Assembly (NCBI GenBank): GCA_037176705.1
Contig: CM073897.1
Location: 42,410,488 to 42,474,487, forward strand
Length of the DNA stretch: 64,000 nt
From: Molossus alvarezi
Taxonomy: Eukaryota; Chordata; Mammalia; Chiroptera; Molossidae
Direction of reading: 5' to 3'
The notes under the pieces were generated by a model. It saw only the letters and a list, made by a program, of their open reading frames with translations, was not told the origin of the DNA and did not search any database. The position numbers and the translations under genes were made by a program. The number at the start of each line of letters is the position of its first letter. The first letter of the stretch is position 1. Positions 1 to 11,699 of this stretch are shown piece by piece.

Positions 1-120
1 TGCATGCCCCCCACTGGGGATTTGGCCCACAGCACGGGCATGTGCTCTGATAGGGAATCGAACCAGTGACCTCCTGGTGCATGGGTTGATGCTCAACCAC
101 TGAGCCACACCGGCCAGGCC
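1..120 (-). repeat. VES-family SINE, cut by window edge
   Basis: Reverse-strand tRNA-like head ends gagccacaccggccaggcc. It is of the shorter bat SINE lineage (ccactggggatttggcccac). The tail lies outside the window. Confidence 0.85.
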
Positions 121-365
121 CTTTGCCCATTTTTTAATTGGATTGCTTGTCTTCCTAGTGTTGAGTTGTATGAGTTCTTTGTATATTTTGTAAAGTAACC
201 CTTTATCAGATGTATCATTGGCGATTGTGTTCTCCCATACAGTGGATTCCCTTTTTATTTTGTTGATGGTTTCTTTTGCTATGCAGAAGCTTTTCAGTTT
301 GATGTAGTCTCATTTGTTTGTTTTTTCTTTGTTTCTCTTGCCCTAGGAAATGATCAGAGGGGTAT
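121..365 (-). mobile_element. L1 ORF2 3' fragment, antisense
   Basis: The segment is colinear with the antisense L1 segment at 4385-4725 (ttgagttgtatgag, cagtggattccctttt, gatgtagtctcatttg). It is a fragment of an older or different L1 copy, with a SINE at its left side (1-120). Confidence 0.75.
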
Positions 366-745
366 TGTAACAAAGAAATCGCTCTTTGGGATTGTGTGGT
401 CTGCATCTCCCAGGTGGACCAACTCCTCACTGACTCCCTCTACCTGATGCTACTCGGGCTCCCCTTCCCTCTCACTAATGCTCTGGATCGGGGATCCCTG
501 TGTGGAGTTGAAACCCCATGCTCCAAGGGTGTGGGGGATCCGCTGCTGCAGGATCCCTGCGGCTTCCCAGCCACACACTTGGCAAGAGTTGGCTCACTCT
601 CTCCATGTCTCCTCCTGTCTCTCTGTGCTTTCTGCTCTCAGTGTTTCAGATCAACTACACTTCAACTGGTTTTTCAGGCGGTTGCTCTGCAGTTGAGCTG
701 TGAGTCCGGCCTGTCAGGAGCAAGCAGACTGAGCAGCCATCTTTG
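366..745 (-). mobile_element. Probable L1 5' UTR joined to ORF2 fragment
   Basis: A moderately GC-rich block ends with gcagccatctttgaatcc, resembling the 5' end of the full-length antisense L1 near 10650. It directly abuts ORF2-derived sequence, so several kb of ORF1/ORF2 are missing. An unrecognised LTR is the alternative. Confidence 0.4.
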
Positions 746-784
746 AATCCCGCATAAGTTTTTGAAAGCCAGTCCATTGTTATA

Positions 785-985
785 AAACAGTTGTTCCCAA
801 TCGGGTTATTTTGTCCCCACCCCCACCCAGGAAACAGTTTTGGTTGTCACAACTAGGGGAGTGCACCTGACATCTGGTGAGTAGAGGCCAGGTATACTGC
901 TAAATGTCTCACAATGTATAGGACAGGCCCTCACAACAAAAAAATTATCTGATCACAAAGGTCACTAATGCCAAGACTCAGAAAC
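785..985 (+). repeat. Old hAT/Charlie-type MER element
   Basis: The ends resemble inverted repeats (cagttgttcccaat and agactcagaaaccctg). The core reads ttttggttgtcacaactagg, agtagaggccaggtatactg and aggacaggccctcacaacaa, a common non-autonomous mammalian hAT relic. The exact family name is not recalled. Confidence 0.55.
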
Positions 986-2043
986 CCTGTTGTACACTTC
1001 TGGGATTATTTATTAATACAGCATAACCTAACCTATCCTGATTAATATAGCAACTACCACACTAATTTCATAATAGCCAATGTGGAAATAGTTGGGTTTA
1101 ACCAGTTAGGTACCTTGGTAAGTAGGAAGACAGGTTTAAAAGAAATCCAGGACGAAAAATGTAGATATAATACTATGGCATAAGATTTTAAAGGTGGCTC
1201 AGAAGGTTCAGAAGCTTCCAGTTCCACAGCAATTACTGTGTAGTTGCAAATATTCAAGATAAACAAAAACCAGACGGGAAGGTCAAAAACCAGTATAGTT
1301 GCATGTTGATTTCTCCAGTGAACTCTAATATTAAAATAAAGGGAATTTGGAATCAAGGATAAATAGGAGTCTTTTACACTCCTTTAAAAACAGCATTAAA
1401 AGACTAAGTCCCAAAGTTAACATAATTTAGACGTGCAAAAAGTGCTAAGATCCCAAGAGGGTTTTTTCTTCATTTAGTTACATGAGAAGCAAGACCAAGC
1501 AAGAAATGGATCTCTTGTTTGATGGTTATAAACTAATAGAGAAAGCAGAACAACTCATCACGGGAGGCCTCGTTCCCTTATCACTGGCCTCAGCTAGACT
1601 ACCTACTTCCTGTTCTTCCATGATTTCTGGTTCTCCAGCAACTTTTTTGAGGCAGTGGACTTTTCTGGCTCTTTCTCTTAAAGCTCGGCATGTACTTGCA
1701 TTACAGAAGCAATTACTGCCCTCATTTGTGGCTTGGAATTGGCCCAACTTTGAAGCCTTGAAAATAAATGATAGATTTTGGATCTACCTACCCCTTCATA
1801 CTATTCAGAGCTACACAAAGATGGAATGCTATACTTCAGAGTCAGTGGTTCCCAGTCTTTAAATATTTTCAAGCAAAGGCCAGAGAGCCACCTGGTTGTC
1901 TGTTCTCTCCCAATGTTGATTGCTTATAATTCCAAGTTTGAAACTCTGGATGGAAGTTTTATTTCATCATGTTTCTCAACTCCTAGCATATTTTAGCTAT
2001 GTCTAAATGCAAGATACTAGAATATAAAGAACACCGTCTGTGT
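986..2043. other. NARS2 intron, nothing recognised
   Basis: AT-rich single-copy-looking intron sequence. The open frames at 1482-1862 show no family resemblance and no splice-site support. The same holds for 2273-2750. Confidence 0.6.
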
Positions 2044-2272
2044 CCTGGCCAGTTTGGCTCAGCGGTTAGAACGTTGGCCCATGGATCAGAGAGGCCCGGG
2101 TTTGGTTTCCGCTAAGGGCACATACCTCGGTTGCAGTTTGTCCCCGGCCCCCGTTGGGGTCGTGTGGGTGGCAACTAGTCGATGTGTCTCTCTCTCTTCC
2201 CCCCTTTCTTCCTCCCGCTCTATCTGAAGATAAATGCAAAAATATCCTCGGGCGAGGATTAAAAAAGAAGAA
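2044..2272 (+). repeat. VES SINE
   Basis: Head cctggccagtttggctcagc, centre ggttgcagtttgtccccgg, tail cctcgggcgaggattaaaaa. Diverged, no clear TSD. Confidence 0.85.
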
Positions 2273-2750
2273 GACAGTCGTCTTCTGTAGCCATAAAAAC
2301 GGCCTTGAAAGTGTAACTGCAGGGTCCTGATTGGAGTCCATGAGAATATCCTCATCACATTAGGAAGCCTCTCTTGCCCACCTATCCAAATCTGTGTGTT
2401 TCATGATCTGCTGTCATGTCTGAATCACCAAACCCTCATTCTGAAATACCTGTTCATTGTAGGCCCTCCAAGTTCCTAGAAGAATTAGTAAGATGTGGTC
2501 AATAATCCATGGTAGGATGACAAAGACCTGGTGTACACTTGGTCCTCACTAGCTTACTGAGTGGTGGAAGACTTAGTAAAAGGAACTATTAGTGAATTTC
2601 TGTTCTTTCACACACTGATTCAGCTGAGTGATAAAAATCATGCCTAATAAGGATGAGGTATATAGTATTTGGACCACATTCTTGAATTATACTATTCTTT
2701 ATTAATCTTGATTATTTGTAAAATATACCTCAATCAAAAGTTTTGAAATC

Positions 2751-2895
2751 ATCCCAGGCTGGTTGTGGGTTCAATTCCCTCTTGGGCTGCATATAGGAGG
2801 TAACTGATCAATGTCTCTCTCTCTCTCTCTTTTTCTCTCTCTCTCTATTTCTGTCTCTCCCTCTCAAACCAATAAACATATACTCGGGTGAGAGT
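2751..2895 (+). repeat. Bat SINE, 5'-truncated
   Basis: It starts inside the tRNA-related part (ggctggttgtgggttcaatt), then a (ct)n run, then a tail ending actcgggtgagag. Confidence 0.7.
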
Positions 2896-2990
2896 AGTTC
2901 TGAAATCAAAACAAGGGGATGACAATAGTAAAGTGAGGCAAAGTTTAAGAAAAGAGCTTATAATATGATGTGGCATTTAAAAACTAAAAT

Positions 2991-3215
2991 GGCCCAACCG
3001 CTGTGGCTCACGGGTTGAGCAGAGACCCATGCATCAGGAGGTCGCAGGTTTGATTCCCAGTCAGGGCACATGCCCAGGTTGTGGGCCAAATCCCCAGTGA
3101 GGGGCATGCAGGAGGCGGCCAATCAGTGTTCTCGCTCATCAATGTTTGTAACTCCCTCTCCCTTCCTCTCTCTCTCAAATCAATAAAGAAAAAAAAATTA
3201 AAAAAAAAAAAAAAT
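2991..3215 (+). repeat. Bat tRNA-SINE, shorter lineage
   Basis: Head gcccaaccgctgtggctcac, centre cccaggttgtgggccaaat, tail caaatcaataaagaaaaaaa. The next SINE begins directly in its A-tail. Confidence 0.85.
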
Positions 3216-3497
3216 GCCCTGGACGGTTTGGCTCAGCGGTTAGAGCGTCGGCCTGCGGTCCGGAGAGACCCAGGTTCGGTTCCCGCTAAGGGCACGTACC
3301 TCGGTTGCAGTTTGTCCCCAGGCCTAGTTGGTTGTGCGGGTGGCGACCACTCGATGTGTCCCTTTCACATCGATGTTTCTCTCTCTCTCTCTCTTCCTCT
3401 CTCTCCCTCCCACTCTACCTGAACAAAAAATGGAAAAATGTCCTTGGGTGAGGATGATAAAAAAAATAAAAATAAAATAAAAAATAAAAAATAAAAT
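3216..3497 (+). repeat. VES SINE
   Basis: Head gccctggacggtttggctca, tail cttgggtgaggatgataaaa and a long A-rich tail. It is inserted at the A-tail of 2991-3215. Confidence 0.9.
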
Positions 3498-3527
3498 GTA
3501 TTTTACATTCCTAATTTTTTATTTGTT

Positions 3528-3539
3528 GCATTAAATCTT
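3528..3539. repeat. Left TSD of the antisense L1
   Basis: gcattaaatctt, identical to 10671-10682. It lies next to the T-rich (antisense poly-A) end of the element. Confidence 0.85.
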
Positions 3540-4497
3540 TCTTTTATTTATTTTTAATTAATTAATTTTTGCTACAGAGGTTTCTCCTTTTTTCACCACT
3601 TATTCCCCCCTCCTCTTCCTTCCCCGCCCTGTCCCCAGCTTTGTTGTCCATGTCCACTGTTCATGCATACATGCATGTAAGTTCTGTGGTTTATCTCTCT
3701 CCTACTACCCCCTCTTCTGGGGATTGTCAGTCTGTACCCCACTTCCACATCTCTGGGACTACCCCATTCCTCAGACTGTTATGTTCATTATATTCCACAA
3801 ATAAGTGAGATCATATGATACTTGTCTTTTCTGTTTGGCTTGTTTTGCTTAGGATAATACTTTCCAGGTCCCTCCATGTTGTCTCAAAGGATAAGAGATC
3901 TTTATTACAGCTGCATAGTACTCCATTGTGTATATGTGCCACTGCTTTCTTATCCATTCATCTACTGATGGACATTTGGGCTGTTTCCAGATCTTAGCTA
4001 TTGTAAATAGTGCTGCTATGAACATGGGGGTACATATATTCTTTCTGATTGGTGTTTCAGGCTTCTTAGTCCTAGAAGTGGGATCACTGGGTCAAATGGC
4101 AGTTCAATTTTTAATTTTTTGAGATAACACCATATTGTTTTCCATAGTGGCTGCACCCGTCTGCATTCCCACCGGCAGTGTACTAGAGTCCCCTTTTCTC
4201 CACACCTTCGCCAACACTTGGTGTTTGATGATTTGTTGATGGCGGCCATTCTGATGGATGTGAGGTGATACCTCATTGTTGTTTTAATTTGCATCCCTCT
4301 GATGATTAGTGATGTTGAGCATTTCTTCATATGTCTCTTGCCATTTGAATGTCCTGTTTGGAGAGGTGTCTATTTAGTTCTTCTGCCCATTTTTTAATTG
4401 GGTTCTTTGTCTTCCTTTTGTTGAGTTGTATGAGCACTCAATATATATTGGACATTAATCCCTTATCTGATATGTCATTGGCAGTTATGCTCAATTT

Positions 4498-4613
4498 TTA
4501 GGATAATACTTTCCAGGTCCCTCCATGTTGTCTCAAAGGATAAGAGATCTTTATTACAGCTGCATAGTACTCCATTGTGTATATGTGCCACTGCTTTCTT
4601 ATCCATTCATCTA
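4498..4613 (-). repeat. 116-base duplicated segment inside the L1
   Basis: This segment is identical base for base to 3849-3964, in the same orientation. It interrupts the normal ORF2 order: the sequence before (tatgtcattggcagttatgc) and after (tacagtgggtagcc) would normally be nearly adjacent, as at 208-250 of the window. Confidence 0.9.
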
Positions 4614-7448
4614 TACAGTGGGTAGCCTTTCCATTTTGATGACTGTATCTTGCTCTGCAGAAACTTTTGAGTTTGATGTAGTCCCATGTGTTCATTTTCT
4701 TTTTTGTTTCTATTGCCTTAGGTGATGTATGAGTGAAAATTCTGCTGCGTATGTCTGAAATTTTGTTGCCTACATTTTCTTCTAGGATTTTTATGGATTC
4801 ATGAGTCACATTTAAGTCTTTTACCCATTTTGAGTTTATTCTTGTGTATGGTGTAAGTTGATTGTCTAGTTTTATTTTTTTGCATGCAGCTGTCCAATTT
4901 TCCCAACACCATTTATTAAAGAGGCTGTCTTTACTCCACTGTATGTTCTTGTCACCTTTGTCACATATTAATTGAGCATATTGCCTTGGGTCCATTTCCG
5001 GGTTCTCTGTTCTGTTGCATTGGTCTATATGCCTGTTCTTGTGCCAGTATCAGACAGTTTTGATTACAGTGGCTTTGTAGTGTAACCTGAAATCTGGTAA
5101 TGTGATCCCTCCAATTTTGTTCTTTTTCAAGATTGCTGTAGCTATTCGAGATTTTTTTCTGGTTCCATCTGAACTTTTGAAGTATTTGTTTTAGTTCTGT
5201 GAAGTATTTCGTTGGTATTTTGATGGGGATTGCATTGAATCTATAGATTGCTTTGGGTAATATGGACATTTTAATTATGTTAATTCTTCCAATCCATGAA
5301 CAAGGTATGTGCTTCTACTTTTTTATATCTTCCTCTATTTCTTTTTTCACTGACCTGTAGTTTTCTGCGAATAGGTCCTTTACTTCTTTGGTTACGTTTA
5401 TTCCTAGGTATATTAATTTTTTTTTGCAGCGATGGTAAATGGGATTGTTTTTTTGGTCTCTGTGAGTTCATCATTGGTGTATAAGAATGCCATTGATTTC
5501 TTGACATTAACTTTGTATCCTGCTAATTTGCCAAATTCATTTATAAAGTCTAGTAAATTTTTGATGGAGGTTTTGGGGTTTTCTACATATAGTATTATGT
5601 CATCTGCAAATAATGACAGTTTCACTTCCTCCTTTCCTATTTGGATCCCTTTTATTTTTTCTTCCTGTCTGATTGCTGTGGCTAAGACTTCCAGTACTAT
5701 GTTAAATAAGAGTGGCAAAAGTGGGCATCCTTGTCTTGTTCCTGTTCTTAAGGGAAATGCTTTTAATTTTTGCCCATAGAATATGATGTTGGCTGTAGGT
5801 CTTTCATATAAGGCCTTTATTATGTAGAGATATGATCCTTCTGTTTCCAGATTGCTGAGCATTTTATCAGAAATGGGTGCTGGATTTTGTCGAATGCTTT
5901 TTCAGCATCTATTGATATGATCATATTATTTTTATCTTTCATTTTGTTTATGTGGTGTATCACATTTATTGATTTGTGAATATTGTACCAGCCTTGCATC
6001 CCTGGGATGAATCCCACTTGGTCATGGTGAATAATTTTTTTGATGTATTGCTGGATTCGATTTGCTAGTATTTTGTTCAGGATTTTGGCATCTATGTTCA
6101 TCAGGGATATTAGCCTGTAGTTTTCTTTCTTTGTAGTGTCTTTTTCTGGTTTGGGGATTAGAATTATGCTGGCCTCATAAAACAAGTTTGCAAGTCTTCC
6201 TTCTTCTTGAATTTTATGAAATAGTTTGAGGAGAATGGTTATTAGTTCTTCTTTGAATGTTCAGTAAAATTCCCCTGTGAAGCCATCCGGGCCTGGGCTT
6301 GTTTGCTGGTAGAGTCTGGATTACATCTTCAATTTCTTTTGTTGTTCTTGATCTGTTCAAGTTTTCTATCTCCTCCTGGTCCAGTTTTGGGAAACTATGT
6401 GTTTCTAGAAATTTGCTCATTTTGCTTAGATTGTCGTATTTGTTGCCGTATCATTGTTCATAATATTTGTTAACAATTCTTTGTATTTCTGTGGTGTCAG
6501 TTATTATTTCCCTTTTTCATTTCTGATTTTGTGTATTTGGGTTCTCTCTCTTTGTTTCTTGGTGAATCTAGCTAAGGGTCCATCAATCTTTTTTATCTTT
6601 TCAAAGAACCAGATCCTAATTTCGTTGATATTTTGAATTGTTTTTTTAGTCTCCATTTCATTTATTTCTGCTCTGATCTTTACTATTTCCTTCCTTCTAC
6701 TTACTCTGGGGTTTTCTTTTTGTCTGCTTTCTAGTTCTTTAAGTTGTGAGGTTAGACAGTCTATTAGAAATTTTTCTTGCTTCTTGAGGTAGGCCTGTAG
6801 TGCTATGAACTTCTCTCTCAGAACTGCTTTTGCTGCATCCCATAGATTTTGTGTTGTTGTGTGTTCATTTTCATTGGTTTCCAGGAAGTTTTTAATTTCT
6901 TTCTTGATCTCCATGGTAACCCATTCATTGTTCAGTAACATGCTATTTAGCCTCCATGTGTTCAAATGTCTTTGCATATTCTTGTTGCAATTGATTTCTA
7001 GTTTCATGCCATTTTAATCTAAGAAGATTCTTGATAGGATTTCAGTCTTCTTAAACTTGTAGAGTATTAGTTTGTGCCCTAACATATGGTCTATCTTTGA
7101 GAATGTCCCATGTGCACTTGAGAAACATGTGAATTCTGCAGTTTTGGGGTGTAATTCTCTGTAAATATCTATGAAATCCATTTGATCTAGCACTTCATTT
7201 AGAGTCTGTGTTTCCTTGTTAATTTTTTGCCTAGAAGATCTATCCAGTGATGTAGGTGGGGTATTGAAGTCCCCTGCTATGATTGTATTGCTATCGATTT
7301 CTCCTTTGAAGTCCTCCAAAAGATTATTAAGATATGTTGGTCCTCCTATATAGGGTGCATATATGTTTGCCAAGGTTGTATCTTCCTGTTGGATAGGTCT
7401 TTCAATATTATGTAGTGGCCTTCTTTGTCTCTAGTTATGGCCTTAAAT

Positions 7449-7690
7449 TTTTTTTTTTTTTTATCCTCACCCGAGGACACTTTTTTATTCTTTGTTCAGA
7501 TAGAGCAGGAGGGAGAGAGAGAGAGAGAAACATCAATGTGAAAGGGACACATCGAGTGGCCGCCACCCGCATGACCAACCAGGGCCGGGGACAAACCGCA
7601 ACCGAGGCACATGCCCTTAGCGGGAACCGAACCCGGGTCTCTCCGGACCGCAGGCCGACACTTTAACCGCTGAGCCTAACTGACCAGAGC
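7449..7690 (-). repeat. VES SINE inside antisense L1
   Basis: T-tail then ttatcctcacccgaggacac, head end gagcctaactgaccagagc. The flanks tggccttaaattttt and tggccttaatttttaaa form the TSD. Confidence 0.9.
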
Positions 7691-9717
7691 TGGCCTTAAT
7701 TTTTAAATCTATTTTATCAGATATGAGTATTGCTACCCCAGCTTTTTTTTGCTTTCCGTTTGCTTGAAAGATTTTTTTCCATCCCTTCACTTTCAACCTA
7801 TGTGAGTTTTTTGTTGTGAGATGGGTTTCTTATAAACAACATATATGTGAGTCATGCTTTCTTATCCAGTCAGCTACTCTGTGTCTTTTTATCGGAGCAT
7901 TCAAACCATTCACATTTAAGGTGATAATTGATATGTACTTATTTATTGCCATTTTTGTTTAGTGTGGTTCTATTTTTCTTCCTATTTCTTCTTCTAATTA
8001 TAGCAGTCCTTTTTGCATATCTTGCAGTACTGGTTTGGTGTTAATATATTCCCTTAGTCTTTTTCTGTCTGGAAAGCTCTTTATTTGACCTTCCATTCTA
8101 TATGATAGCCTTGCTGGATAGAGTAGTCTTGGATTCATATCCTTGTTTTACATGACCTTGATTACTTCATGTCACTCCCTTCTGGCCTGTAGTGTTTCTG
8201 GTGAGAAGTCAGCTGAGAGCCTTATGGGGTTTCTTTGGTAGGCAACCTGTTGCTTATCTCTAGCTGCCTTTAGGATTCTCTCGTTGTCTTTAATTTTGGG
8301 CATTTTAATTACTGTTTGTCTTGGTGTGGGCCTGTTTGGGTTCTTCTTACTTGGGGCTCTCTGTGTTTGAACTTGTATGCCTTCTTCCTTCACCAAGTTA
8401 GGAAAGTTTTCTGTCACTATTTTTTCAAATATATTCTCTAACCCTTGCTCATTTTCTTCCTCTTCGGGGACTCCCATGATACGAATGTTATTACATTTCC
8501 AGTTGTACCACAGTTCTCTTAAGCTGTCTTCCTATTTTTTAATCATTTTTTTCCGTTTGGTTTTCTGATTGGTTGATTTTTTTCTACCCTGTCTTCTAAT
8601 TCACTGATCCGATCCTCAGCTTCCTCTACTCTGCTGGTTAGTCCTTCCAATGTGTTTGTAATTTCTGCTTTGTCATTCTTCATTTCCACTTGGTTGGTTT
8701 TCAGTGTTTCTATATCTTTACTCATTGGTGCCAATGTCCTTACTTATACTGTTGGGCTTCCTCGAGATCATTGCTCTGAACTCTACCTCTGATAATTTGC
8801 TTAACTGCATTTCATTTATCTCATCTTCGATAGAGTTCTCTTGTTCTTTCATTTGGGATTTGTTTCTTTGTTTCACCATTTTGGCTATCTCAGTGGGTTT
8901 TGGGGCCTTCCAAATTTTCCCTGTGGGTGTTGGTGTTCTGCTGTTTGTGGCTCCCTCTACTGGGTTTAGCTGAGCCTGAGTAGGCCCACGTTAAACACCA
9001 CTGTCAAGTCTTACTTTCCTGGGTAGATTTGAACCAGGAAAGGTTCAGTTATCCTCTAACTTTTTCCTGGTGGGTAGTAGTTTCAGTTACTCAGTGCCTT
9101 GGAATATAGGCCTGGTGTTCTGCATAAGAGGATTTCCAGAGGGTGGCATAGATGCTGGTTATTAATGAGCCTCAATTTACATTTCTTTGACTTACCTGGG
9201 AAAGGCTGAATCTCCGAGGGGGAGGCTGCTGCTTTTCCCTACAGCTTAGGGAAGAAGCACACTGACCACCACCCTTTGTGGCCACAATTCAGCAAAAACT
9301 CTCAGTGCCCTCCAAATTCCGGGTGTCCCCACAGAGTTCCATCCCAGGCTGAATTCTCTCGGCCGTAGCCCCTAGGTGAGTGACTGTGGCTATTTTAGCA
9401 CTCTGTCCTGGCTCTCTGCGCTGTGGAGCAGGCTTGGTCTTTATTCCCCACGGGCACTGTTCACAGCTAAGATTGTTGCTGTCCCTGGGCTCCCAGCCCA
9501 CCACCCTCTTGCGCCTCCACAGATCCTACCAGTGTCCCTGCTTATTTGGTCCTGTCCTGCTGCTTTTCTGTTGCTTTTTTCCAAGGATTTGTCTTTATTT
9601 TAGTTGTAATTCCCGTTTGGTCCTGGGAGATTGTCTGTGTAGCTTTTATTCACTCCGCCTCCATTTTCATATCCTCCATGCCTATCTTGTGTGCAGCTGG
9701 GTTGCACAGGCCTTTCT

Positions 9718-9765
9718 CTGGACCGCAGGCCGACGCTCTAACCGCTGAGCCAAACCGGCCAGGGC
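9718..9765 (-). repeat. 48-base tailless VES head with 15-base TSD
   Basis: Only the first 48 bases of a VES SINE (tRNA 5' half) are present, reverse strand, ending ccaaaccggccagggc. The flanks tgcacaggcctttct at 9703-9717 and 9766-9780 are identical. No A-tail and no SINE 3' part. Confidence 0.9.
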
Positions 9766-10670
9766 TGCACAGGCCTTTCTGATGCCCCCACACCCTGTAG
9801 ATCCTGGGAGTAGCTGGATAGCACAGTCCTTTTGGGGACCCGGATCTATGGCTATGTTATGGGATGCTGGGTCGTACAGGCCTCTCTGTGCTTTAGCACC
9901 CTACAGGTCCTGTGGGTAACTGGATGGCACAGTCCCTGCTGGGTCACACGGGCTTCTCTGGTACCCCCGCACCCTGCAGTTACCACAGGCGAGCAGCTGG
10001 AGCGCACTAGTCTCTCTCAGGCTCTGGCTTCCCACTGCTCTTGTGGGCTACTGGACCCCATAGGGCTCTGTGGAGCCCCAGGTCCTGCTGTTGGTGGCTG
10101 GGGAGTGCTGCTGCCCTGTGGGGCTCAACTTTTGCTCAGCTTTTGCTGTAGTTTTTGGGGAAGGGTCTCAGCTGCTGGTTTGTGCTTCTGTTGCCTGGGG
10201 GTGGATGTCTATTCCCCAGCCTCTGTTGCTGGGGGTATATCTTGACTCTGATAGGGCTGCTACTATGGGGGACGGTGCCGGGCTCCAGGCTGTCCGCGGC
10301 TTCCGTGACCAGCACCTTGGGAGCTCCACTACTGAGCACTGGTCTGTGTTGCCACAGAGTATTCACTGGTCCGATGGTGCCAGGTGTGCTGGTGGGCTCA
10401 GGTTGCTGGGCCCTAGCCACTCCCACTGCCTCCTCCCAGAGGAGACACAATCTTCCAAAATGGTGGGACCTCCCTGTAGCGCAGGGAGAAGTGCCCTGAA
10501 GGGCCGCTTACCGTGGTAGCCAGCTGCTCCTGTCCACAGCACAGGAACCTTCTGCTCCGCGGCTCTGCACTGCTGGGGTTTGGTTGTCCACCTTCATGTC
10601 CACTCACACTCTCTCACACACTCACCCTCCCTCCGGTCCTGCCCACAGCCATCTTCTCTGAATTCTTATC

Positions 10671-10682
10671 GCATTAAATCTT
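10671..10682. repeat. Right TSD of the antisense L1
   Basis: gcattaaatctt, identical to 3528-3539. It lies just past the L1 5' end, which reads cagccatcttctctgaattc on the + strand shortly before. Confidence 0.85.
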
Positions 10683-10864
10683 ACTTTTGTGCCTTCAATA
10701 TCCTTGGTCTTAAAAATGTCTACCTGCACCCCCAAAAAGAGTGGTCCAGCCACAAGAGAATAGATATAGCAAATAAACAGTCTCACATGAAGTATTATTA
10801 GTAACTAAAGAAATATAAATTAAAACACCAAGTTACTATTTTTTCCTATTAAAAGTTTTTCTGA

Positions 10865-11138
10865 CCCTGGTCAGTTTGGCTCAGCAGTTAGAGCATCAGC
10901 CCTCAGACCAAAGGGTCATGGGTTTGATTCATATAAAGGGCATGTGCCTGGATTGTGGGTTTAATCCCTGGCCCTAGCCATGGTCATGTGGGAGGCAGCC
11001 GGTTGATGTGTGTCTCTCACATCAATGTCTGTCTGTCTGTCTGTCTCTCTTTCTCCCCCCTACCACTCTCTCTCCCCTCTATCACTCTCTGAGGGATTCA
11101 GTGGAAAAATACTCTTCGGTGAGGATTAATAAAAAAAA
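10865..11138 (+). repeat. VES-family SINE
   Basis: Head ccctggtcagtttggctcag, centre with (tgtc)n expansion, tail cttcggtgaggattaataaa. Confidence 0.85.
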
Positions 11139-11146
11139 TTTTTCTG

Positions 11147-11344
11147 GCCCTGGCCCATGTGGCTCAATTGATTGGGCATCATCCTATACACCAGAAGGTT
11201 GCCAGTTGCATTCCCAGAGAGGGCATGTGCCCAGGTTGCAGGCTGAATCCCCAGTAGGGGGTGTGTAGGAGGCAGCCAATTGATGTTACATTCTCACATC
11301 AATATTTCTCTCTTCTCCCTTCCTCTCTGTTAAAAAAAAAAAAA
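11147..11344 (+). repeat. Bat tRNA-SINE, shorter lineage
   Basis: Head gccctggcccatgtggctca, centre gcccaggttgcaggctgaat, A-tail at 11332-11344 where the next SINE inserted. Confidence 0.85.
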
Positions 11345-11359
11345 GTTTTATTGTTTTTT

Positions 11360-11606
11360 TGTTTTTTTTTTATCCTCACCCGAGGACATTTTTCCATTTT
11401 TTGTTCAGATAGAGCGGGAGGGAGAGAGAGGAAGAGAGAGAGAGAAACATCGATGTGAAGGGACACATTGAGTGGCTGCCACCCGCACGACCAACCAGGG
11501 CCGGGGACAAACTGCAACCGAGGTACATGCCCTTAGCGGGAACCGAACCCGGGTCTCTCTGTACCGCAGGCCAACGCTCCAACTGCTGAGCCAAACCGGC
11601 CAGGGC
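11360..11606 (-). repeat. VES SINE
   Basis: T-tail, tatcctcacccgaggacatt, head end gagccaaaccggccagggc. TSD agttttattgttttt on both sides. Confidence 0.92.
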
Positions 11607-11699
11607 AGTTTTATTGTTTTTTAATTAACAAAAGTATAACATATCTTCATTGTAGAAAATAAGGAAATACAAATAATAAAAAATATGTCACAGTGGCAA

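Larger units (their letters stand above)
3540..10670 (-). mobile_element. Full-length antisense LINE-1 with TSDs, ORFs decayed
   Basis: The element lies in reverse orientation in a NARS2 intron. The flanks carry the same 12 bases, gcattaaatctt, at 3528-3539 and 10671-10682, which are the target-site duplication. Reading backwards from 10670 there is a GC-rich 5' UTR (about 8985-10670), ORF1 remnants with a coiled coil (8543-8734) and C-terminal domain (8172-8477), then ORF2. The ORF2 endonuclease part shows GDFNTP and SKIDHMLG (7014-7373). The reverse transcriptase part shows [13 protein letters not shown] and an AFDKIQHPF block (5413-6185), and the C-terminal part runs to about 3850. Multiple stops and frameshifts make it non-autonomous. 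It carries two younger SINE-type insertions (7449-7690 and 9718-9765) and an internal duplication (4498-4613). Confidence 0.9.

Noticed and set aside
5413..6185. Reverse-strand proteins with FADD and AFDKIQ motifs as possible reverse-transcriptase genes or retrons
   Set aside because: They are L1 ORF2 pieces in order with endonuclease and ORF1 remnants and bounded by a TSD; broken by frameshifts.
7448..7690. tRNA gene suggested by A-box/B-box-like sequence (ggttcggttcccgc type)
   Set aside because: These boxes belong to the tRNA-derived heads of SINEs throughout the window; no copy folds as an intact tRNA with a mature 3' end.
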